Source of the DNA: Methanolapillus africanus
GTDB taxonomy: Archaea > Halobacteriota > Methanosarcinia > Methanosarcinales > Methanosarcinaceae
Direction: 5' to 3'
DNA: 64,000 nt
Assembly (NCBI RefSeq): GCF_032714475.1
Contig: NZ_JAWDKD010000018.1
Location: forward strand, 124,001-188,000
The position numbers and the translations under genes are program-made. Under the pieces are notes generated by a model, which searched no databases, was not told the origin of the DNA, and worked only from the letters and a program-made list of their open reading frames with translations. This document shows, piece after piece, positions 26,379-32,204 of this stretch; the stretch's first letter is position 1, and each line of letters opens with the position of its first letter.

Positions 26379-26463
26379 AAAGGTTTCACCTATTTGCCTA
26401 CCCCTTTACGTGAAACAAGATAATAAAGGTTTCACCTATTTGCCTACCCCTTTACGTGAAACA
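26379..26463. repeat. Tandem 37-bp repeat with hairpin ends
   Basis: Two direct copies (about 26379-26416 and 26426-26463) each begin AAAGGTTTCACC and end TTTACGTGAAACA. GTTTCAC and GTGAAAC pair in each copy across a 20-nt pyrimidine-rich loop. They lie between the operators and the GC-rich hairpins. Confidence 0.8.
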
Positions 26464-26474
26464 CAAATGTGCGG

Positions 26475-26563
26475 CCGCTTTTTGCGGGCAGCTGCCGGAA
26501 CGGCAGCCGCAAAAAGCGGACGCGGTGCGCGTTCTTCCTTCGCCGGGGGGACTGGCCCCCGGC
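26475..26563. other. GC-rich hairpin pair, candidate replication origin
   Basis: The first hairpin (26475-26519) pairs CCGCTTTTTGCGG with CCGCAAAAAGCGG and GCTGCCG with CGGCAGC around a GAA loop. The second (26542-26563) pairs GCCGGGGG with CCCCCGGC. The surrounding 26465-26640 segment is far richer in G+C than the rest of the element, and overlapping open frames on both strands there look spurious. Origin function is inference from structure and position. Confidence 0.55.
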
Positions 26564-26673
26564 TCGGCGCGCCCCGCATTTATTTGCCCCGTTACGTTTA
26601 GGGATTTGCCCCGGCCGGAACAGGCCCGTAAATGTACCTGCAAAACCAACAACGGCTAAGGCAATGTAAAAGT

Positions 26674-26680
26674 AATTATA
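26674..26680 (+). promoter_or_regulatory. TATA box of the late operon
   Basis: AATTATA about 27 nt upstream of the ATG at 26704, the spacing expected for a leaderless archaeal transcript. No Shine-Dalgarno element precedes that ATG. Confidence 0.5.
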
Positions 26681-26703
26681 CACTAAACGGCAAAAATACA
26701 CGC

Positions 26704-27312
26704 ATGGAAGCCCCCAAAATGAAAATTGCAACCGTTTTGAGAACCTGTAAAATTTGCGGCGGCCAGTATAGCAGCCGCGGAATTTTGAACCATGAGCGGG
26801 CGTGTGCGGCCCGCCAAGCTGTAGCCGATACAACCCCCACCCCGCCGGCAGAACCCCCCGAACCGGCAAACCCGGAGTTAACTCCACCCAACCCTGAAAA
26901 TGCTCAACCTGACACGATAGAACAGCCACGAATAACACCTTCACCGATACCGGCACGGCTTGACCCCGTGCCGGCACCGGTTCAAACAGAAGAAAAAAGA
27001 GATACAGTAGAGACCATGGACGAAATTGAAACTCTCTCCGGAGACACGATAAAAATTATCCGCGACGTTGCAAAAACGCCGATAGTAGAACAAATTGCAC
27101 CGTCGATCCCTTACGAACTGCAAGCCACTGAAAATATAAAATCCATTTTACAAACCCCGGGAGTTCCGGAACTGATCCAAGCCGGCGCCAACTTGGCCGA
27201 AGCAATAACCGATCGGATCATTAACGGCCCGAAAAATAAACGGTCCGCCGCCGAAGACGATCCAAACCCTTTAGCGGACTTGAGCTTGGAAGAAGCGAAG
27301 AGGAGGTTCTGA
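26704..27312 (+). CDS. Zinc-finger protein with proline-rich linker
   Basis: The protein has 202 residues from ATG 26704 (MEAPKMKIATV). CKICGGQYSSRGILNHERAC (15-34) is a C2HC zinc finger. A Pro/Glu-rich linker follows (about 45-110), then a helical C-terminus containing ETLSGDTIKIIRDVAKTPIV and a basic-acidic end. An upstream in-frame start at 26632 would run through the GC-rich control DNA and is not preferred. It heads the late operon; AGGAGG inside its last codons serves the next gene. A DNA-binding or packaging-associated role is possible but unproven. Confidence 0.78.
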   Translation: MEAPKMKIATVLRTCKICGGQYSSRGILNHERACAARQAVADTTPTPPAEPPEPANPELTPPNPENAQPDTIEQPRITPSPIPARLDPVPAPVQTEEKRDTVETMDEIETLSGDTIKIIRDVAKTPIVEQIAPSIPYELQATENIKSILQTPGVPELIQAGANLAEAITDRIINGPKNKRSAAEDDPNPLADLSLEEAKRRF

Positions 27313-27314
27313 CA

Positions 27315-27464
27315 TTGATAATTAAAATTTTCGGCTTGAATATAGATCCGATTTTAGAAGTCCGGAAACGAATTGACGGCATTTCCGATACGGATTACAT
27401 GGAAATGAGAGAAGACATCATCACCATCATCGAAGAACAAGACAAAAAACGATTCGGGCGATAA
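27315..27464 (+). CDS. Small provirus protein, TTG start
   Basis: The protein has 49 residues: MIIKIFGLNIDPILEVRKRI, then DGISDTDYMEMREDIITIIE and a basic end. The TTG at 27315 sits 7 nt after a full AGGAGGT ribosome-binding site (27301-27307), which decides the start. It is predicted helical and soluble. The stop is 1 nt before the next ATG. No family recognised. Confidence 0.7.
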   Translation: MIIKIFGLNIDPILEVRKRIDGISDTDYMEMREDIITIIEEQDKKRFGR

Positions 27465-27465
27465 A

Positions 27466-27618
27466 ATGACACACGAAAGAGCACTTTTTTTATATGCAGC
27501 CGCGATAGTTTCAGCTGATCGTATAATCATTTCAGAATTACGGGCCGAAAATGAGGCACTAAGATTTGAAATTGAACAATTAAAAACTAAAAAATGGTGG
27601 CAATTTTGGAAACCATAA
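27466..27618 (+). CDS. Small provirus coiled-coil protein
   Basis: The 50-residue protein begins MTHERALFLYAAAIVSADRI, a possibly membrane-associated helix, then has a heptad segment (ISELRAENEALRFEIEQLKT) and ends KKWWQFWKP, an aromatic tail suited to a membrane interface. Its last 25 nt overlap the ATPase start out of frame, implying coupled translation. The layout (hydrophobic helix, coiled coil) suggests a structural or scaffold component, by inference. Confidence 0.65.
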   Translation: MTHERALFLYAAAIVSADRIIISELRAENEALRFEIEQLKTKKWWQFWKP

Positions 27619-28334
27619 AAGAGTTGACGCCGGACGAAATCCGAAAAATTACGGACGAATTTCACACTTTAGGCGTCGTCGGCGAAAAAGGAAGCGGTAA
27701 AAGCGTTTTAGGTGCAATGTTCGGCGCTGCAGCCCCGGTCCGTACATTTGTTTTCGATATGCTCGGCGTGTATAACCCGGACAATAAATTTAAAACTGCA
27801 GTTATTCCGGGCATGGCCTATTATCCGTCCCCCGAATCGTTTATTCAAAATTACGATAAAACCGCAAAAAAACACGTCATCAGCTTTGAAAACGTCGAAC
27901 TTGACAACTTAGTACAAGCGGTAGACATGGTCTGCGAATTCATCATCGACAAAGTTAAAAAAGACGGCATAGAAACCGAAATCATAGCCGACGAAGCGGC
28001 CGACTTTGTTCCGGAAGCCGGCAAAATTTCAAACAAATTCCACATTTTAACCAAAAACGGCCGGAATTGGGGCATACGCCCGGTTATCTTTTTAACTCAA
28101 CGGCCGCAAAGCGTCACTAAAAAGATTTTTGAACTTGCAGACGGAAACTTCCTTTTCGGCCAATTAGGCGAAAACACACTGGACAGAACCGTTTCAATGA
28201 CAAACACCCGTGATCCGGACGAAATGAGAACGCTATTGAGAGAACTCCCGCCCCGACATGTCCTATTCGTCCACAAAAACGAAATTCAACCCTACAAAAT
28301 TCCCACTTATAAAAACGCATTCAAGCAACGTTGA
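27594..28334 (+). CDS. FtsK/HerA-type packaging ATPase
   Basis: The protein has 246 residues. Walker A is GEKGSGKS (30-37) and Walker B EIIADEAADF (129-138); NWGIRPVIFLTQRPQSV holds the motif III glutamine region of the HerA/FtsK class, with DRTVSM and a C-terminal arginine-containing stretch. Genome-packaging ATPases of PRD1/adenovirus-lineage and Halopanivirales viruses have this size and plan and lie upstream of capsid genes, as here. A cellular conjugation ATPase is less likely given length and neighbours. Start may be ATG 27594 or TTG 27606. Confidence 0.87.
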   Translation: MVAILETIKELTPDEIRKITDEFHTLGVVGEKGSGKSVLGAMFGAAAPVRTFVFDMLGVYNPDNKFKTAVIPGMAYYPSPESFIQNYDKTAKKHVISFENVELDNLVQAVDMVCEFIIDKVKKDGIETEIIADEAADFVPEAGKISNKFHILTKNGRNWGIRPVIFLTQRPQSVTKKIFELADGNFLFGQLGENTLDRTVSMTNTRDPDEMRTLLRELPPRHVLFVHKNEIQPYKIPTYKNAFKQR

Positions 28335-28380
28335 CCAATACTATCCACACTTCCTCCTTTTTAAATAAAAATAGGATAAT

Positions 28381-28425
28381 ATTCCCCTTGCACGTAAAAA
28401 AACAAATTTACTGTGCAAGGAGAAT
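28381..28425 (+). promoter_or_regulatory. Inverted repeat enclosing the capsid operon ribosome-binding site
   Basis: CCTTGCAC (28386-28393) pairs with GTGCAAGG (28413-28420); ATTC/GAAT extends the stem past one mismatch. The AAGGAG Shine-Dalgarno of the ATG at 28433 lies in the 3' arm, so folding in RNA would hide it. Confidence 0.6.
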
Positions 28426-28432
28426 ACTCAAA

Positions 28433-28741
28433 ATGGGAAACTTACCTGATACAAACGTCACAAACGGAAAAGTCGGCCTCGGTACAATTGCCGCGGCCGC
28501 CGTTGTAAAACCCATCCTCGAAGCGGCCTTAAAACCGATCGTCGGCGATGCAAACATTTTGTCCGCTGTTACCAAAGGCGCCATTGCCGTTATTGGCAGT
28601 GAAGCGATTGGCGGCACTGTCGGCAACGTCCTCGGCATTGCCGAAGGAATGGACGCGGTTGAAGACGGCTTGGCCGTTTTAGGCCTCGGCTCCAAAGTCC
28701 AGCTTTTGGCTGCAACCAACAACGCTGCGGAGGCGTTCTAA
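28433..28741 (+). CDS. Hydrophobic Ala/Gly-rich virion-type membrane protein
   Basis: The protein has 102 residues: GKVGLGTIAAAAVVKPILEA, ILSAVTKGAIAVIGSEAIGG and TVGNVLGIAEGMDAVEDGLA. Two or three moderately hydrophobic Gly/Ala-rich helices are present, a composition typical of internal-membrane proteins of small icosahedral viruses. The ATG at 28433 has AAGGAG 10 nt upstream, so the longer frame from 28331 is not used. The stop abuts the next gene. Function is inferred from place in the operon. Confidence 0.75.
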   Translation: MGNLPDTNVTNGKVGLGTIAAAAVVKPILEAALKPIVGDANILSAVTKGAIAVIGSEAIGGTVGNVLGIAEGMDAVEDGLAVLGLGSKVQLLAATNNAAEAF

Positions 28742-29239
28742 ATGCCGAGAATGGGAGACGGAACGAAAGTCCGCATGACGAAAACCGACCCGCAAGGCGA
28801 AGCAAACATCGTTGTAAAAGAATACAACATCTCGGTTGACTTCCCGGAAATCGCCGAAACCACACCGACCGAACGCCAGTTCATGGAACTTGAAGCTTTA
28901 AACGGCGTTTTGGAAGAATCGGACCGGTTCCGGATCGAAATCTACAATCCCGGTACCGCAATTGTCAATTTGGATCCAGTTACTTCAAAAATCAGCATTC
29001 CGTACCGCTTGCTGAACAACAAACTCAAAACCACATCAAACCGGGTTATGACGTTGAACGATTTGGACATCTCCAAAGCAGCCATTCTGGCCGGCACAAA
29101 AGTCCCGCTTTACCCGAGACAATGGACCAACATCGGCGAATACACAGTGTACCCGAAAACCACGTTTAAATTGGGCCACACAACCGCCGGCGGCCTTGAC
29201 AAAAACAACGACCGGTTATTGATTGTTCCGTACGTGTAA
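28742..29239 (+). CDS. Putative capsid protein A
   Basis: The 165-residue, beta-rich protein contains EANIVVKEYNISVDFPEI, FRIEIYNPGTAIVNLDPVTS and LPYRLLNNK-like strands, ending GHTTAGGLDKNNDRLLIVPYV. It has no membrane segment. Length and strand pattern suit a single jelly-roll capsid protein, and it sits directly before a second protein of similar size, as the two major capsid proteins do in Halopanivirales. The ATG directly follows the previous stop. The capsid role is inference and needs a structural comparison. Confidence 0.6.
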   Translation: MPRMGDGTKVRMTKTDPQGEANIVVKEYNISVDFPEIAETTPTERQFMELEALNGVLEESDRFRIEIYNPGTAIVNLDPVTSKISIPYRLLNNKLKTTSNRVMTLNDLDISKAAILAGTKVPLYPRQWTNIGEYTVYPKTTFKLGHTTAGGLDKNNDRLLIVPYV

Positions 29240-29242
29240 CCG

Positions 29243-29256
29243 GAGGTGATCACCTC
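29243..29256 (+). promoter_or_regulatory. Perfect palindrome containing a Shine-Dalgarno element
   Basis: GAGGTGATCACCTC, immediately before the ATG at 29257. GGAGGTGATC (29242-29251) is a near-perfect complement of the 16S rRNA 3' end; the palindrome could pair with itself and modulate initiation. Confidence 0.6.
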
Positions 29257-29679
29257 ATGGTACACGAACTGTTAATCACAATGAGCGGCCAAAACGCCGT
29301 TAAAGAACTGCAACCGGTTGAAATATACCGGCTGCTGTACAACGGCAACCCGCTGCCGGACAGTACTTTGTCAACAAGCTTGCCGTTTTTCGGTTGTAAA
29401 ATCTTCAATCAAAGCAGCCAAAACGCGTATGCATATTTCAACAACGGGCGGGACAAAGGCGATGTTATCGACGCCGGCCGGGAAAGAATCTGGGAAGGAT
29501 TCTCTCTTTCCGACATTTACATCCAAAACGTCGGCGACGACGTAATCCCGCGCGACAAAATCAAAGTCACGATTTACAGTGACCACGCAAGCATTTTACG
29601 GTACTTGGAACTGCAGGCAATTGAAAAACGGATCGGAAAAGAACTACTCTCAAAAAGCTTAGTCGGAGGCGGTGTTTAA
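29257..29679 (+). CDS. Putative capsid protein B
   Basis: The 140-residue, beta-rich protein starts MVHELLITMSGQNAVKEL and contains LPFFGCKIFNQSSQNAYAYF, a strand-rich middle with FSLSDIYIQNVGDDVIPRD and KIKVTIYSDHAS, and a C-terminal helix. Together with the preceding 165-residue protein it could form a pair of single jelly-roll capsid subunits. It has a strong ribosome-binding site (GGAGGTGATC), suggesting high expression. Its TAA overlaps the next ATG (TAATG). The role is inference. Confidence 0.6.
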   Translation: MVHELLITMSGQNAVKELQPVEIYRLLYNGNPLPDSTLSTSLPFFGCKIFNQSSQNAYAYFNNGRDKGDVIDAGRERIWEGFSLSDIYIQNVGDDVIPRDKIKVTIYSDHASILRYLELQAIEKRIGKELLSKSLVGGGV

Positions 29680-30065
29680 TGGTTTTTGACTTCAAAAAAT
29701 TAGTCACACAAAACATCAAAAACACAAGCGGAAATACGCTCACTCAAACTCTGGCCCCGCAGCTGAACATCAAAGACGCTATTAACCTTTCCACAAATTC
29801 GACAACGGAAAGCTACAGCGACCAACGGCAATATTTCAAAAACATCACCACAACCACAAACTACAGCCCTATTTTCGCGTTAAATTCTTCCGGCATTTCC
29901 GGAAACCCGGCAATTTCCCCGGCCGTGAGTACAACACCCACGACGACAAACAAGACGGAAGGCGGCAGCGCCGGAATTAACCCGAATATGGTAATTATCG
30001 GAGCGGTTGCATGTGTTGCTGTAATTGTCGGATTGCCGCTCATTGAAAAGGCCTTAAAACCGTAA
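29679..30065 (+). CDS. Single-span membrane protein of the provirus
   Basis: The protein has 128 residues. A polar Asn/Thr-rich N-terminal region (about 1-95) with SGISGNPAISPAVSTTPTTT leads to one C-terminal membrane helix, MVIIGAVACVAVIVGLPLIE, ending in KALKP. Topology suggests a tail-anchored virion membrane protein or spike base. Translation is coupled to the preceding capsid-like gene through TAATG. No family recognised. Confidence 0.7.
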   Translation: MVFDFKKLVTQNIKNTSGNTLTQTLAPQLNIKDAINLSTNSTTESYSDQRQYFKNITTTTNYSPIFALNSSGISGNPAISPAVSTTPTTTNKTEGGSAGINPNMVIIGAVACVAVIVGLPLIEKALKP

Positions 30066-30075
30066 TGAGGAGAAT

Positions 30076-30204
30076 ATGAAAAATAAAGAAAAACCGATCA
30101 CAAAGAAATTTAAATTCAAATGCGGCAACTGCGGAAACTCTGAAAAAGCCCCGTTTAAGAAATGCCCGGCCTGCGGTAAAAAAATCATCGGATGGTCGGA
30201 ATGA
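30076..30204 (+). CDS. 42-residue zinc-ribbon protein
   Basis: This short gene begins MKNKEKPITKKFKFKCGNC and has two CxxC pairs (CGNC and CPAC) 11 residues apart, followed by GKKIIGWSE, a zinc ribbon. GAGGAGAA upstream supports the ATG at 30076, and its TGA overlaps the next ATG (ATGA). It is transcribed within the late operon; a nucleic-acid binding or assembly role is plausible but not shown. Confidence 0.75.
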   Translation: MKNKEKPITKKFKFKCGNCGNSEKAPFKKCPACGKKIIGWSE

Positions 30205-30791
30205 AAAAATCAACCATGATTGCCGGCGGAATATTGGCCGCAGCCGTGGTCATCGGCATTGCCGCCGGCAGCACTAAACAAACAAACGAAGACTTCATCG
30301 GCGGTGGCGGCGGTTACGGCGGCGGCGGAGATATGTCCGGCTGGATTGACGGCATTTTCAACGCAATGCAACCGCAAACCACCACTGAAGAAGAATTTAT
30401 TCCCGCTGCAGCCCGCAGCAGCCCGCTGATCGACGTCCGGACAACTTTACCCGGAGCTGCGAATTATCTTAACTGGGGCCCGCTGTACGGCGGCCAAGGC
30501 CAACACGGCGGAATAGGTATCAACGGCACAAACAACCTCAAAAGCACCGGCCTTGGCGACGGTAAACCGATCGGATTTACTGCAGAGACCGGCGGCGGTG
30601 GTTTCAGCAACCTCTACAGTGCCCCGACAACCACCGGAAGCGGCGGCAACAGTGGAGGCGGTACAGGAAGCAGCGGCGGAGTCGGAAAAGCTCAAGTCGT
30701 CGACATCCGGGCAACGATGAACGGCGCCTTCAAAAACATGTACGGCGGCTACAAAAAACCGTCCGGCCCGGGCGTAATGGGGATGGGCTAA
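30201..30791 (+). CDS. Membrane-anchored Gly-rich protein with internal duplication
   Basis: The protein has 196 residues from ATG 30201 (MKKSTMIAGGILAAAVVIGI). One N-terminal membrane helix is followed by glycine-rich stretches (GGGGGYGGGGD). Two related segments, LIDVRTTLPGAANYLNWG near 75 and VDIRATMNGAFKNMYGGY near 170, share the pattern D-[VI]-R-[TA]-T-x-x-G-A with YGG following. It looks like a repeated binding or assembly motif on a flexible membrane-anchored stalk. Overlap with the zinc-ribbon stop indicates coupling. No family recognised. Confidence 0.7.
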   Translation: MKKSTMIAGGILAAAVVIGIAAGSTKQTNEDFIGGGGGYGGGGDMSGWIDGIFNAMQPQTTTEEEFIPAAARSSPLIDVRTTLPGAANYLNWGPLYGGQGQHGGIGINGTNNLKSTGLGDGKPIGFTAETGGGGFSNLYSAPTTTGSGGNSGGGTGSSGGVGKAQVVDIRATMNGAFKNMYGGYKKPSGPGVMGMG

Positions 30792-31355
30792 ATGGGAGTA
30801 ACGCCGCAAAGCTACACAAAATCCGACGTTCAAGGCGGGTTAGACGCAGATAAACCGCCCCACCCGCTCGCAAAAGAGATTTACATAGCAACCGACACGC
30901 AAATCCTTTACATCTGCTTTGAAGACGACGTTTGGACCGGACAGCCTATCCCGGTTCAAAATCCGTTAAGCACCGATTCAGACGGTGTTTTACGTTATAA
31001 CGGAACACCACTCATTCCGGTATCATCGACAAAAAGCGGCACAGAGGCAGGAGTTACTGGCCAAGACTGGTATGAACATTTAGCCGGCCAAATTGGTTAC
31101 ATGTCTCAAGCGGACTATAACGCCCCCGCAAACGGCTTCACAATCGGAATGAGAATGACTGACGCTGCAGGAAATGTCCTCGATGAATGGCTGCAGTCGG
31201 TATCCGGCCGGACGGCTTCAATCCCCGGGGACATTATGCAGCGCTTCGCAAAAACAAAAACAAGCAACAAACTGTATGTCCGAAACTATAGATTCACAAC
31301 GTCGGGGGCTATCACTCTTACATACTCGGAAACGGCAGCATTTGTCAAAGTCTAA
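30792..31355 (+). CDS. Putative virion spike or fibre protein
   Basis: The protein has 187 residues, starting MGVTPQSYTKSDVQGGLDAD. The first part contains AKEIYIATDTQILYICFEDD, a beta pair resembling the trimeric-fibre head-binding motif in which a short strand precedes a DTxxLY/F element. The rest is strand-rich and polar, ending RFTTSGAITLTYSETAAFVKV. The ATG follows the previous stop directly. A receptor-binding role would suit its last-structural-gene position; this is inference. Confidence 0.62.
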   Translation: MGVTPQSYTKSDVQGGLDADKPPHPLAKEIYIATDTQILYICFEDDVWTGQPIPVQNPLSTDSDGVLRYNGTPLIPVSSTKSGTEAGVTGQDWYEHLAGQIGYMSQADYNAPANGFTIGMRMTDAAGNVLDEWLQSVSGRTASIPGDIMQRFAKTKTSNKLYVRNYRFTTSGAITLTYSETAAFVKV

Positions 31356-31368
31356 GGAGGTGAAACAA

Positions 31369-31569
31369 ATAACAGAAGACGAAAATAAAAAATTCCACAT
31401 CGGTAAGGAGAACATCAAATGGTTGCTGTTTGCCTTCATCTTCGCACTCGGCTTTTTAATCAGCGCAATCTTTCCGGAACAGGCCGAACAGGTCTACAAC
31501 ATTTTAATGGGCCTGATCGGATTTCTCGCTGGCGCAGCTCACTTTTGGCTTTCTCATCCGTTGCCTTAA
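31369..31569 (+). CDS. Small two-helix membrane protein (holin-like)
   Basis: The frame read from 31369 gives about 66 residues: a charged N-terminus (ITEDENKKFHIGKENIK), a membrane helix WLLFAFIFALGFLISAIF and a second VYNILMGLIGFLAGAAHFWL. No ATG, GTG or TTG is well placed: the AAGGAGGTGA ribosome-binding site (31354-31363) points to an ATA codon at 31369, while GTG at 31360 lies inside that site. A TTG near 31423 would start within the first helix. Two short helices at the end of a late operon recall holins; that is a guess. Confidence 0.6.
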   Translation: MTEDENKKFHIGKENIKWLLFAFIFALGFLISAIFPEQAEQVYNILMGLIGFLAGAAHFWLSHPLP

Positions 31570-31580
31570 GTAACCACCCG

Positions 31581-31612
31581 AATCCGGTCTTTTGGCCGGA
31601 TTTTCTCTTTTT
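31581..31612 (+). terminator. Late operon terminator
   Basis: AATCCGG (31581-31587) pairs with CCGGATT (31596-31602), followed by TTCTCTTTTTT, 12 nt past the last late-gene stop. Confidence 0.7.
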
Positions 31613-31625
31613 TCCGCCGGCGGAA

Positions 31626-31895
31626 TTGGCACATTTTCCACTAAATCCGGATCCGGATTTTTAGGCATATTTTCCACTTATCTCCCGGATGAAATTAGGC
31701 ATATTTGCCAAATGTGACGCCGGCATTTCTGGCAAATCTTCCAATTCGTTTCGGGCGCAGATAAAACCGCCTACCTATGCGTTTGATACTGTTTTTATCC
31801 CATTTCCGTACACTTTTTGGCTAAATTTGCGCCGGTGGAATTGGCATATTTGCCACCAAATTTATATAGTTAAAGCTATATGGAATATTTGCCAA
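31626..31895. promoter_or_regulatory. Array of TTGGCATATTTGCCA-like sites
   Basis: Imperfect copies occur at about 31626-31640, 31663-31676, 31698-31710 (GGCATATTTGCCA), 31730-31743, 31841-31855 (TTGGCATATTTGCCA, the full palindrome) and 31883-31895. They fill the non-coding DNA between the late operon and the small regulator gene, suggesting operators bound by a provirus regulator. Confidence 0.65.
31864..31881 (+). promoter_or_regulatory. TATA region with inverted repeat before the regulator
   Basis: ATATAG-TTAAAG-CTATAT about 35-50 nt upstream of the ATG at 31916, overlapping a TATA-like sequence. It is a candidate operator-promoter for the regulator gene. Confidence 0.5.
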
Positions 31896-31915
31896 TTTGT
31901 GGCCAAGGTGATAAA

Positions 31916-32149
31916 ATGAAATATATTAGCGGAAAAGTGTACGAAGACGACGAATATAATAAATTCATGGCTAAGCGTAACGAATTAAAAGAATTATTGA
32001 CATATATTAGAGAAAATCACGACCGGGATAATTCATTACCGAAATCATTTTACAAATACATGTCAGAGGTTTTAAAATACACACCGGACGAAATTGCCGA
32101 ACAAACCGGGTATGACCATTCCGGCATCAGGAAAGCGTTAAAGTCTTAA
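31916..32149 (+). CDS. Small helix-turn-helix regulator of the provirus
   Basis: The protein has 77 residues from ATG 31916 with AAGGTGA upstream. The C-terminal part FYKYMSEVLKYTPDEIAEQT, continuing into GYDHSGIRKALKS, reads as helix-turn-helix (DEIAEQTGYDHSGIRKAL). The N-terminal part is charged and helical. It lies next to the integrase and after an array of palindromes, so it may be a repressor or excision factor. A hairpin terminator overlaps its last codons, separating it from the integrase. Confidence 0.75.
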   Translation: MKYISGKVYEDDEYNKFMAKRNELKELLTYIRENHDRDNSLPKSFYKYMSEVLKYTPDEIAEQTGYDHSGIRKALKS

Positions 32150-32164
32150 CGCTTCCTTTTTTTT
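32133..32164 (+). terminator. Regulator gene terminator
   Basis: AAGCGTTAA-AGTC-TTAACGCTT followed by CC and a run of T. The stem spans the TAA stop at 32147-32149. Confidence 0.75.
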
Positions 32165-32204
32165 CAACATTGTAACTTTTTATTTATATAATTGAGGTGA
32201 TATT

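Noticed and set aside
26410..26659. Overlapping open frames on both strands in the GC-rich block
   Set aside because: High G+C and inverted repeats leave all frames open; no start signal and no coherent protein.
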